NCBI RefSeq assembly: GCF_001638985.1
Contig: NW_017265143.1
Location: forward strand, 942,259-1,006,258
DNA from: Phycomyces blakesleeanus NRRL 1555(-)
Lineage: Eukaryota > Mucoromycota > Mucoromycetes > Mucorales > Phycomycetaceae
Direction of reading: 5' to 3'
Length of the DNA: 64,000 nucleotides
Each line of letters opens with the position of its first letter. Positions within the stretch are counted from its first letter, which is position 1. Made by a program: the position numbers and the translations under genes. Under the pieces are notes generated by a model. It saw only the letters and a program-made list of their open reading frames with translations. It was not told where the DNA came from and searched no databases. Positions 55,097 through 64,000 of this stretch are shown in pieces.

Positions 55097-56914
55097 ATGT
55101 TCAATGAGCTTCCAAACGAGGTTATTTCAGCTATCGGCTCATTTCTTTCACAAGAAGACCAAACCACATGCTTGAAAATCTGCAAAGCATGGACACCTGT
55201 ATTTCAGCTTCTCCTTTGGCGGAAACTATTCATCGATAGTGATTTCATAAAGTTTATGTATAACGCGTCTAGTCCAGACAACATTTACAAAAATAATGGG
55301 CACAAGGTGCACCTATTGAAAATCGAAGCCACTGGAATGATCGAACAAGAACACTTTAAATTACTACAACAACTATTTCCCTGGATAAATCATTTTGCTA
55401 CCTCGGTGGTTCGCCCCGAAATACAGTTTACTGTAAACATGGTTGATTGGAGTTTGTGGAAATCACTGGTACATGTAGAAATATGCTTGGATACCTCCAT
55501 GATAATTTTTGGGCCGAAAGCCACGTTTGAATACATGTCTTCTATAACATGCCTAGTCAACCTTAATATGGTATCCTATGAACACGTCACTAGTGGAATA
55601 TATATTACATGGCAGGACATAGAAGTTCTTCATCAAAGTTTCCCAAGATTGGAAAATCTAAAATTTGATTATAATATCATGAATATACCACCCAGCGACA
55701 TAGGAACAGTAAAAAACACCACTCCGGCAACAACTGTTAAGAAAGTAAGGTGCAAGAATATAAATGTCCGCCTGGATTTCAAGTGGATAATATACTATGG
55801 ATTAAAGTATCCAAACCTTGAGACCCTAAGCTTTAAAATGGTCAATCCCATACTGAATAGCCAGCATCACATCCAAGTTGATTTCAAAAATATCATTACA
55901 TTATATCCCAACTTTTCCCATGATCTAAAGTCGCTAGAGACGTTTTATGGTGCTAACGGCACAAGGCAGCCGTTAGCTATGTTCAATTTTCTGAACAAGT
56001 CCAAAGCACCGATCAAGAAGCTATCCATTCATGCCCAATATTTTTTGGAACACCCCCGGCTTATTAAGGCAAATATAAGTCTTATGAACTTATTTTCATT
56101 GACACTAAATAACCTCGAGGTCAGCTTGTTTGATTCTGGGCACAGTCCAGAAATATTTGCCCTCCGTATTATTCACCATCCTTTTCTGGTTTCCTTGGAA
56201 ATATACCTACCAAAATTTGGCTTTGAAATGGATCACATATTGGATCAGTGCCCCTTGTTACAATCTTTTAAGGTACATGGATCTGATATACGTCTCAGTC
56301 CTAATACGCCACCTACTCTGCCAACACATGGGCTACGGGATCTACTCATAAGGTGTAAACAGCTTGACGTAAAAACGATGAGCTATATTTCCTTTCGTTG
56401 TAGGCTACTAAGGTGCTTAAGTTTGAACGCGCACTCGCTCAACAAATCACAACTCACAGGAAACTCTTATTTGTTCGACATGTCCTTAACACAGTTAAAT
56501 CTATTAGTAGTCAATAGCATTGAGCTTATGGCAGGACCGTGCCATCTTTTTGCTATTGAGCAAGCCGAAAATATTACACAAAGTGACGGTATCAATACGT
56601 CAGTTGGTATACTTCCCCAGGCTTCATGTACACAAAAAACGCGGACGAAATGCTACCGACCAAACAAACTGCAACACTTGCACACACCAGAAGATTTCAA
56701 CATATTTGAACTCAACCGCCTAGAAATTAAATACCTTCAAGGATTTTACCCTGATTTTGGACCCACATACTTTGATCAAAAAGGGGTTTCAGACGTAGAG
56801 AAAGAACAATGGCACACAATCAGTGACTCCCTAAGAAAATCCATTGGAGGAGGCTACATAGTATTTCGGTTTAAGTCTGTCAAAAATTGTTTTTTCCAAG
56901 GCTATATAATATAA
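55097..56914 (+). CDS. F-box protein with leucine-rich repeats (605 aa, single exon)
   Basis: The N-terminal F-box (FNELPNEVISAIGSFLSQED, then CLKICKAW and LLLWRKLF, residues 2-45) precedes leucine-rich segments through about residue 490, for example FPRLENLKFDY, KYPNLETLSF, HPFLVSLEIYLPKFG, QCPLLQSFKVHG and YISFRCRLLRCLSLN. Several of these line up in order and spacing with the F-box gene at 2911-4785 (KYPNLEKLAW, CPHLVDLNIH, RFPALKRLDV, YLSFNCKYLEYIYL). It should act as an SCF ubiquitin ligase receptor with unknown target. Intronless; ORF intact with a TATA box at normal distance. Confidence 0.88.
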   Translation: MFNELPNEVISAIGSFLSQEDQTTCLKICKAWTPVFQLLLWRKLFIDSDFIKFMYNASSPDNIYKNNGHKVHLLKIEATGMIEQEHFKLLQQLFPWINHFATSVVRPEIQFTVNMVDWSLWKSLVHVEICLDTSMIIFGPKATFEYMSSITCLVNLNMVSYEHVTSGIYITWQDIEVLHQSFPRLENLKFDYNIMNIPPSDIGTVKNTTPATTVKKVRCKNINVRLDFKWIIYYGLKYPNLETLSFKMVNPILNSQHHIQVDFKNIITLYPNFSHDLKSLETFYGANGTRQPLAMFNFLNKSKAPIKKLSIHAQYFLEHPRLIKANISLMNLFSLTLNNLEVSLFDSGHSPEIFALRIIHHPFLVSLEIYLPKFGFEMDHILDQCPLLQSFKVHGSDIRLSPNTPPTLPTHGLRDLLIRCKQLDVKTMSYISFRCRLLRCLSLNAHSLNKSQLTGNSYLFDMSLTQLNLLVVNSIELMAGPCHLFAIEQAENITQSDGINTSVGILPQASCTQKTRTKCYRPNKLQHLHTPEDFNIFELNRLEIKYLQGFYPDFGPTYFDQKGVSDVEKEQWHTISDSLRKSIGGGYIVFRFKSVKNCFFQGYII

Positions 56915-57413
56915 AACTAATTACTTTCCTGCTTAGTATTTTAGCAAATACATTACATTTTTGCTTCAAAAATTATTTACATATCTTTATTTTTATTTTA
57001 TTTTATTTTTACTCTTTGCATCTTGTCTACTAAGATTAGTATTGTTTGTAAATATGTAAGCATTTTGCTCTATCGAATTCCAATAATAACAACAACAGCA
57101 AGAATAAGAAATGATAGTGTGCAGATAATGTATTTGCTAGATGTACAAGTAAAAAACAGATATTTCAATGGTTTTATATATGGCTTTAGATTGTGTGTTT
57201 CATTTTACTTTAGATTATTGACCAATAATAATGCCTAATTAAAAGGCTTTTGAAATCCACATAATAAATTGTTTTTTTTTTCTTCATTCATTAATATCAG
57301 CCAATAATTCCAAGAATTTAAACTCCAAAAAATAAAAAAAAGAAGGAAAAAACATAAATCTGAGAGTATGTAAAACTATCGAATTCTCTTCATTATCTTT
57401 CTTATTCTACACA
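56915..57413. other. Region between F-box gene and transposase
   Basis: AT-rich with homopolymer runs. I searched for terminal inverted repeats of the downstream transposase and saw none. Confidence 0.5.
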
Positions 57414-59134
57414 ATGGAATATCTCAACTGCTCCAAGAACAAGTATTTCGGCGATCCTTTCGACCGCTTTTTGCCTAAACCTCGAATTCCGTTTGACATT
57501 ACTCTTGAGCCTGAAAAATGCTTTAGATATGATTACAATTATGCATTTGATGACGAGTTTGATACTGAAGTACCGGAACCCGACCCCCATAGCCCGCTTC
57601 CATCATTAGCACAAATGACACGTGAGGATATAGTTACTAAACAATATGAAAGCTTTCGAAAGCTTTACTTCAACAAACGAATGTCAGATGAAGTTGCTCG
57701 AGCTTATTACATGGGCTGCCCTTCCAATATTACCCCAGAGCGACTGGTGCGTATCGACGCAAGCGGGAATGAAGTTTTTTGGTGGACACAAAAATAAATA
57801 CCTAAACGACGGAATTGGCCCCAAAGGTTTCAGGACTCATTACAGAGTTAACCAGGATCTCTTTGACATTTTGGTGCATGAACTTGCTGAAAATCCCTCG
57901 TTCAAAGACGCTGAAGAAAATGGCACCGAAATATACCCTGTGTGGAAGCAACTGGCTATCGTTCTGTGGTCCGTCAGCAACACATTTTTGGGAAGATCAC
58001 TGGCTGCCGAGAGACTCAATATCACCCCAGAATTACATGATTTGTTCACAGAGAGGTTTCTGACAGCCATTAACCGAACTTTCATTGGATACGCTATCAA
58101 ATGGCCAACAACACTTCAAGAGTTCCAGGATGAAATGAAAGCGTTCAGACAATCGACTGTAGGAGATGGCCACAAAGGTCTAAGGGAATGCGTAGGCGCC
58201 ATTGATTGCAGAGTGGTTGTAGCAACTAAGGACCATAAAGAATCCGCCCATTGGAAAGATCGGCGAGGTTCCGTGTATATACCTCTCTTGGCTGTGTGTG
58301 ACAAAAAGGGATCTTTCAAAATTGTTAAAATTGGAGCCACTGGTAAGTAGTATAGGATAATTAGTAATGTATACCATTTATTAATATATATATGTATGTA
58401 TGCTTATATTTGTATAGGCACCCAAAACGACATAGATATATTCAGATCGAGCGCAATTTATGAAAATATGACTCAGAGACCAGAGCAAATGTTCTTAGAT
58501 CCACGCTCCTACATTATTGGTGGTACTGTATATTACTTCAATGCTTTTTTTAAGAAAATAATAATAATAATAATTGTGTGCATGCATATATTTACTATGG
58601 AAAATAGGCAATAATTTTCCGAACCTCAAGCATTGCTTGACCCCATACCCTGATAAAGGAACGCTAACGCCCAAACAAATTTCCTTCAACAAGGCCCACC
58701 GGAGCGCAATGTATAGCGTTAAGGAAGGGTTTGAAAACGCATTTAAAAAGTGGCAATATATGTTTAAGCGGAAATACGTTTTTTCACAGAGAACAATTGG
58801 GCCGATTGTAACTGCTTGTTGTATCTTGAACAACTTGTGCCAGATGTTTATTACCCCGAGAGAGACTCACGAGGAAATGAATCAAGAATACGTGATTAAC
58901 ATACATGGCGACCAAACCTTAATGGAGTGGTATACCCGTATTAACAATGAAGATGGAGCCGCCCTAAGCTTCGTAAATATTGGAGACGGTCCTAACGACG
59001 CTCCTTTCAAAGCTAAAACGAATAGAGACGAGGAAACTAGTCTTATTAGAGAAGGAGAAATAAGAAGGGATCAAGTAATAGAGAGCATCACAGGAACTTC
59101 CCTTTTAGCGACTTTAATTGCCAAAAGATATTAG
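57414..59134 (+). pseudogene. PIF/Harbinger-type DDE transposase, frameshifted
   Basis: Coding blocks are 57414-57797, then a shifted frame to 58342, 58418-58522 and 58608-59134, with good GT-AG introns after the first block. The N-terminal part (MEYLNCSKNKYFGDP to VFWWTQK) runs into a stop because an A-run at 57790-57794 is one base short; the next frame continues as KYLNDGIGPKGFRTHYRVN. The catalytic region has CVGAIDCRVV (first Asp), DPRSYII then NNFPNLKHCLTPYPDKG, where the second catalytic Asp of the G-D-x-x-F/Y-P motif is missing (Gly or deletion, depending on donor), and VKEGFENAFKKW (Glu). Family knowledge: Harbinger elements also carry a Myb-like partner gene and 3-bp target duplications; neither is seen. 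I infer an inactive relic, although the long open 3' exon suggests recent decay. Confidence 0.82.
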
Positions 59135-60149
59135 TTTTGGTTTTGGATAACAATTATAAAAAAAAAGGTAACATAATGACAATAATAAGATAAAAAATTA
59201 AGGTTTAATTATGTATTTTATGTATTACCTTTATCAATTACAGAAGGCATCATTTTTTTCTTTCTTTATTTTCAATTTATGGTCTATTATCCTGTTTTCT
59301 TTAGAGTGGTAAAGGTGTTATATTCTTAAGCCTATTTTTTCCTATTGTATTATTCCTTTAAGTAAACCCAAAACTGAACCTCTTTATTATACCCCACTCT
59401 TCACATCCAGTAAATTTAACCTGTACCATTGCTATGCAACCAACTTACCTTTGCCGTAACAGCGTTGTTTCGACGAGATTAATTTTTACCTATGTTTTCC
59501 TAAGGATCACCACCCTTAATGTAAAGACATTGCCGTATGGTCATTCGGAGGCACTAATCTTTTTACTAGCTATGAAGGTAAATAGTAATAATAGTAGTAA
59601 TAATAAAACTACAATTTGCTTTCATGCTCTAAGGAATTTAGAAATTGCCAATACCACATTAGATGCTCTCTTTTTTTTAACGGATGAAAGTCACCAAAGG
59701 TGTCTATGACGACATATTCACCATAAGTTAGAGTTTTCATATGTGTGCGATAGTCAACATAAACCTGTTTATTTTTTATGAGCTTTGAGATGGTATTGTG
59801 TGAGCCAATTAGATATCACAACAGCGCCCAGATCGTTAGGAGGTTAGTATATTTTGTAGGTCAATTGGAGCTTTTAACGGCATCCGTATTGTTCAAATAT
59901 TTGTTGGATTGATTTGCACGATATGAATGCACATTGAGGTTTCAGTGCTGTAAACACTATAACTCTAGACACACTTATATAATCAGACAATTATACATCG
60001 AGAATTATCGAGATTACCGGTGAAATAAAAAAACTTTTTAATAAAAAAGAGTATTTTGATCAAAATAATCAATTAACTACAGAAAATTAGCTCTAAATCA
60101 AAATCGGTTAAGATAAACAACTTTACATGTATATACGACATGGTGTAGT
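59135..60149. other. Intergenic after transposase
   Basis: An ORF at 59434-59709 is open but split by an (AAT)n-like stretch and has no recognisable domain. Nothing else supported. Confidence 0.45.
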
Positions 60150-60740
60150 ACACTGCTATTCACAATTTAAACGTTGTTTGATATTGATTGTTCAAATATT
60201 GATCAAAATATCCCATTTTTTCACTTTACCAAACCATTTATTAATAAGGATTTCGATATTTACACCATAAGCATGCTTGATCTCCAAGTTCCCCCTCAGG
60301 GCATACACCTAAAAAAAATCCAAAATTTGTTTTTTTTTCTATTAAGCAAAGTTGTTGAACAAATTGATCCATGATGTTTGGTACTTGTTTGACCAAAAAC
60401 AGACTAATATTGATGGAGATATCGATCGATGAAAAAATGCCAATATCGATATTTACACCCTTAAACGATGTTTGATCCAAAAGTTCCCTCAGGACATACA
60501 CCGAAAAAAAATCGATATTCGTATTTTGCTCTATTAAGCAAAGTTGCTGAACAAATAGATTCATGATGCTCAGTACTTATTTGATCAGCAACAGACGCAT
60601 ATTCATGGAGATATCGAGAGATCTAAAAATGACACTTTCGATATTTACACCATGAGGCGATGTTTATTGGATCTCCGACAGTAAGGGCAACTCACAAATC
60701 CCGAAAGTAATTTTGTTGAACAAAATTATCCCATTAATTT
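60150..60740 (-). repeat. Dispersed repeat, diverged copy 3: tandem array of the 193-bp module
   Basis: Inverse-oriented homolog of 14891-15315 and 23105-23535. The boundary motif (plus-strand TCGATATTTACACC) occurs at 60253, 60446 and 60638, spacings 193 and 192 bp. A more degenerate partial unit continues to about 60740. On the minus strand the units share peptides such as IMDQFVQQLCLIE and LFLVKQ, but with stops and a frame change. Confidence 0.8.
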
Positions 60741-61680
60741 GGCAGAACAAATGGACATTTCAGTATAGGGAATTGCGTCAAGAGGTCCAAACGAGTATAG
60801 AATTATTCCTTTAATTCTTTTGATTCAATTTTACTTTAGAAATAGAGACTAAATGTCTTCCACCTAAAGTATTTTCCCAAAAAACCAATAAGTTGTTGGC
60901 CGTTATTGAGTGGCCTTATATGACTTTATACAAATAAAATAAATAAATAAGCCAGTACAGTGCACGAAACTATTAGCAAAGAGAGAAACATATATATGAT
61001 TATACTGATTGAATTAATGGTGTACAGGAACATAAAACCAAGGGCTTGAGTTTGGCTTGGTCTCTTGTGGTTTCTGTTCTTTTTCTTTAAAAAAAAGGTA
61101 TAATTTTATTCAATTTTACAAGCAAAGGATGATCTTTTGATTGATAGAGAAAGAGACTACTAATGAAGAGAGTGTCTACAAGCTTTTTATATATTCGTGT
61201 TTTATATATATTCAAATCATACTCTCGAGTTATCTTTACAGAATTATTACCAAAACCAAGGAGTCAAAGGAGAGGGGGTTAAATGGACATACACATACAT
61301 TTCATATTGTAAAAAATAAGGGTAATTTATATAAAGTAGCTTTAGATTTGTAAAGCTTACATAAATTCAATGCTCAGCTATACAGACTGATGCAAAGAAT
61401 TGAGAACAATAGACATGTTTTAAGAGGTATTCAATAAGATAAATGTATTTATTGGTATTTGAAACAAAAAGAACCACTGCAAAAGTGTTTGTGGCCCTTT
61501 TTTTATTGTATTTTATTTTAAGAGTTTTTCTCTAGAGAGCTTTATATGCTGCGATAGTCTTTTTTTTATAAGGATGTATGTATAAGGAAAATGGAATGCT
61601 TTTGTTTGATGAACTTGACTATTATACAATTTTTTGTGTTTTACAGGGTGTATATACAGGGTGTTGAAATCAAGATCGAT
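60741..61680. other. Intergenic
   Basis: Starts with TTTGGCAGAACAAATGGACA (60747), which recurs at 63457. It also holds the 3' flank of the Ser-rich gene. No gene seen. Confidence 0.45.
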
Positions 61681-62040
61681 TTAAGATGAGCGATAGGCAG
61701 CTGGACTAATGCGGACTGTGACTGAAGGATGATCAAAGATAAGTGAATCCAGGGCCATAGATTTTTCGGATACTGGGCAAGATTTTGAAAAGTGCTCGTC
61801 ATCAGAAAGGTCAGAAAGATAGGAGTCATTAGAGATCGTCGATGAAGATGAGATCAAAGAAGGTGTAGCTGTAGTTTGGGCTTTTTTGCAGCTAAAAGCT
61901 TTCTTGACTGAAGCGAGGCCTTTGATACATTGTCCCATTGATGATGTGAATGTGGAGACACGGCTAGCTGTGTTGGTAGTTGAGGATTGGCGGCGCTGGC
62001 ACTTTGAGATGATACGCTTTTGAATAGAGAGGATCTGCAT
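61681..62040 (-). CDS. Small serine-rich protein of unknown function (119 aa)
   Basis: Single-exon ORF beginning MQILSIQKRIISKCQRRQSS. It is basic at the N-terminus with clustered Cys/Lys (KKAFSCKKAQ), then Ser/Thr-rich (SLISSSSTISNDSYLSDLSD) with an acidic patch, ending TVRISPAAYRSS. No domain recognised and no signal peptide or membrane segment. Support for a real gene: uninterrupted protein-like composition, GC content above the flanks, and a TATATAAA 107 bp upstream (62154-62147). The SDLSDDE stretch resembles casein kinase 2 sites. Confidence 0.65.
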   Translation of the reverse strand: MQILSIQKRIISKCQRRQSSTTNTASRVSTFTSSMGQCIKGLASVKKAFSCKKAQTTATPSLISSSSTISNDSYLSDLSDDEHFSKSCPVSEKSMALDSLIFDHPSVTVRISPAAYRSS

Positions 62041-62146
62041 TGTAGAGTGTGTGTTGTGAGGTGTAAAGGTAAAGAAAGGCTTGGTAGGTAAGATGTGGTT
62101 GAGAGAATATGTAATAAAAAGGAAAGAAGTGCAAAAATGTCAAACC

Positions 62147-62154
62147 TTTATATA
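62147..62154 (-). promoter_or_regulatory. TATA box of the Ser-rich gene
   Basis: TATATAAA on the minus strand; its last base lies 107 bp before the ATG at 62040. Confidence 0.5.
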
Positions 62155-64000
62155 CTATTTCAAAAGGCCCGTGCTCTTTGGGTATCAGTGGAGATTTACA
62201 TGCTTCTTCTTCACTTTCTTGCCATTTTTAGGACAAAGACAAGGGGTCATCGTATCTGATGTTTGGCATCTATCGGAAAATACAGCCAAAAATCCTGATC
62301 CACAAAACCACAGCCAAAAATAATAATCAATGATCCATGATCCGTAATCCATGATTTCCCCCTATCGAGAATCGAAAATCAAAGATACACTTGTCTCCTG
62401 TATTAATTGATTCACGTCACCTTAATTATTCTCTATGAAGATCTTGATTTATAGGTTCCGAGTCTTTGGTATCTGCCAAGCTTACTACTTTATATGTAAA
62501 TTAAATATTAATATAAAAATATCTATTACCAGGCCGACATGCACAATATAACCGTTTTTCTCTCTCTAACTTTGACTTGTCGTATCAAAGCTGTTACAAT
62601 TACATGAAAAGAGTTCTTTATTTAATTTGAAGCTTTTTTTCTGTCTATTTGAACATATTCAATAGCGCACATTATATAAAAGAACCAAAGTAAAATAGAG
62701 TCGTTCTTGTAGGGCATGTAATTGAGAACTAGAGCACAAACAGAATAATTTAAATATAAATATTTTCACTCGAGACAGTGTACCAATACCACTTGTACTG
62801 CAAATGCTTTAGATTATCATCTAATAAGAATTAATATTCCTAAACTCTCTTAGAGAATATTACTAATTATACAGTAATATATCATTCGGTCTTCCATATA
62901 TCATTAGTAGTCTGCTTTCTATTCACAAGCCTTACAATTATATATTTTCACTCAGTAGCCAAATGTTACCCAGGAATAAGAGACGATGTTTCCCTCTCAC
63001 TGTCACTCTTTGAGAGCTAGCTATTTAACAAATAATTGTTGAACACTTTGTGTGTGTCTAATTCACTGATTTATTGCCCTTGTATAATTATCACACAGAC
63101 CAGCTTGGAATAAAAGTACATAATTGCTATGTGTATGCTGAGAAGAGATGTTTTTGTGTGTAATAAGTGCCAGAACATTTTTACATTCTGTTTTAGCCCC
63201 CGTCAAAAAAAATTAATACCATTAATTTGTGTAGTGAGGTCAAGGGGAGAATCGTCGGGTCACAAGAGTTCTTGTCCCGTGATTCAAGGAATCAAATAAA
63301 ATTATAGGAATTGTAATTCAATAAACAAGAGTCTTTTCTACGGCTAAATTGTGCTTTATTCTTGTTGCGACAAGAGGGAGTTGGCTGTGGTTAACAAAGG
63401 AGAGTTCCAGAGACAACGATCAGCCATACACCTTTAGTAAATCGATCCTTCACATTTGGCAGAACAAATCGACATTTCGTCCTAAATTATTGCTATCGGG
63501 TTTTTTGACAGTCATTTTTTTAAAGAACGTCAATCGTCACTTGAACTACTTTAACGGAGTAGAGTTTCACGAGTTCCTTTTTAGTGAAGAGGATGAAAGT
63601 AAATGAAGTCTTCCATCTACTTTACACATCTCTTGCATCCTTTCATCGCTGACGTATACACCTCCATAAAAACTAAGGGGAAAAAATGCGTGACTATTTT
63701 CATATGCATGTGACTACTAGAGCTAAAGACTATGAAAAAAAAGCAAAAAGTAAACAAAAAAGGACGCAAAAAAACAGAAAAAGACGAGCGACAACGATGC
63801 AAAACCTTATTTACCATCAGAAACTACAATTCTGTTCATATGGATAGCTCATTAGCTTATATATAACTCTCACCATGTTCTTGCAGAAATGAGTTTGTCA
63901 GAACATTGCGCATTAAAGATCAATTTCATAGTTTTCTCATTCAACCTGACGCCCGATGTTGATTCGCGCATCCTTTTAACAGCCACTCATGATAGAAAAC
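62155..64000. other. Gene-poor window end with possible LTR remnant
   Basis: 62330-62360 has repeated ATCCATGATCC-like units. The segment 63220-63470 resembles an LTR: internal CAATAAACAAGAG polyadenylation-like signal, then TTCACA followed by TTTGGCAGAACAAATCGACA, where a primer-binding site would start with TGG. No second LTR or pol ORF is visible. Confidence 0.35.

Noticed and set aside
57790..57794. Programmed frameshift in the transposase
   Set aside because: An A-run one base short is more simply a mutation or sequencing error; no slippery heptamer plus structure is evident.
59434..59709. 91-codon ORF after the transposase
   Set aside because: Contains an (AAT)n stretch and no recognisable motif; a Myb-like Harbinger partner was looked for and not seen.

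Overview
The window is nuclear DNA from a filamentous fungus, most likely Mucoromycota and probably Mucorales. The evidence is AT-rich DNA with long homopolymer and (TA)n runs, genes split by many very short GT-AG introns (about 41 to 90 nt), typical fungal housekeeping proteins, an intein in PRP8, and F-box/leucine-rich paralogs. There are no operons, prokaryotic ribosome-binding sites, CRISPR arrays, rRNA genes or recognisable tRNAs. The species cannot be named from this sequence alone.

Layout. 1-1452 (minus): 3'-truncated alpha/beta hydrolase. 2911-4785 (minus): F-box protein. 6266-14312 (plus): PRP8, the central U5 snRNP splicing factor, carrying a 198-residue mini-intein. 16611-18484 (plus): anion:cation symporter-type permease with GATA sites upstream. 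19068-19486 (minus): tiny CYSTM protein. 19.5-24.5 kb: gene-poor, with a possible decayed membrane-protein locus and a dispersed repeat. 24524-26107 (minus): DHA1-type drug:proton antiporter. 26-33 kb: gene-poor island with a LINE 3' relic, inverted coding relics and broken ORFs. 33.2-46.1 kb: dense housekeeping block holding Pescadillo, uS8, a dysferlin-domain protein, eL36, an AMMECR1-family protein, a BSD-domain protein and an MIT-domain protein, with two MITE-like elements. 46.8-50 kb: unassigned coding-like exons. 50095-50663 (plus): TM2 protein. 51854-53516 (minus): type I arginine methyltransferase. 55097-56914 (plus): second F-box paralog. 57414-59134 (plus): disrupted PIF/Harbinger transposase. 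59-64 kb: repeat array, a small serine-rich protein gene and a possible LTR remnant.

How the genes fit together. The central block is growth machinery: Pescadillo (60S assembly) and uS8 (40S subunit) are transcribed divergently from a shared 0.4 kb interval, and eL36 (60S subunit) lies 3 kb away. PRP8 is the splicing core of a genome in which nearly every gene here is intron-split, and its own mRNA needs both RNA splicing and protein splicing. The transporters and F-box proteins are accessory functions beside repeat-rich intervals.

Exon models were built by reading both strands and requiring splice sites and reading phase to agree. The most notable points are the PRP8 mini-intein, a 193-bp repeat module at three loci, two clear MITE-like elements, GC-AG introns in two adjacent genes, an 11-nt microexon in the methyltransferase gene, and a transposase that has lost a catalytic aspartate.
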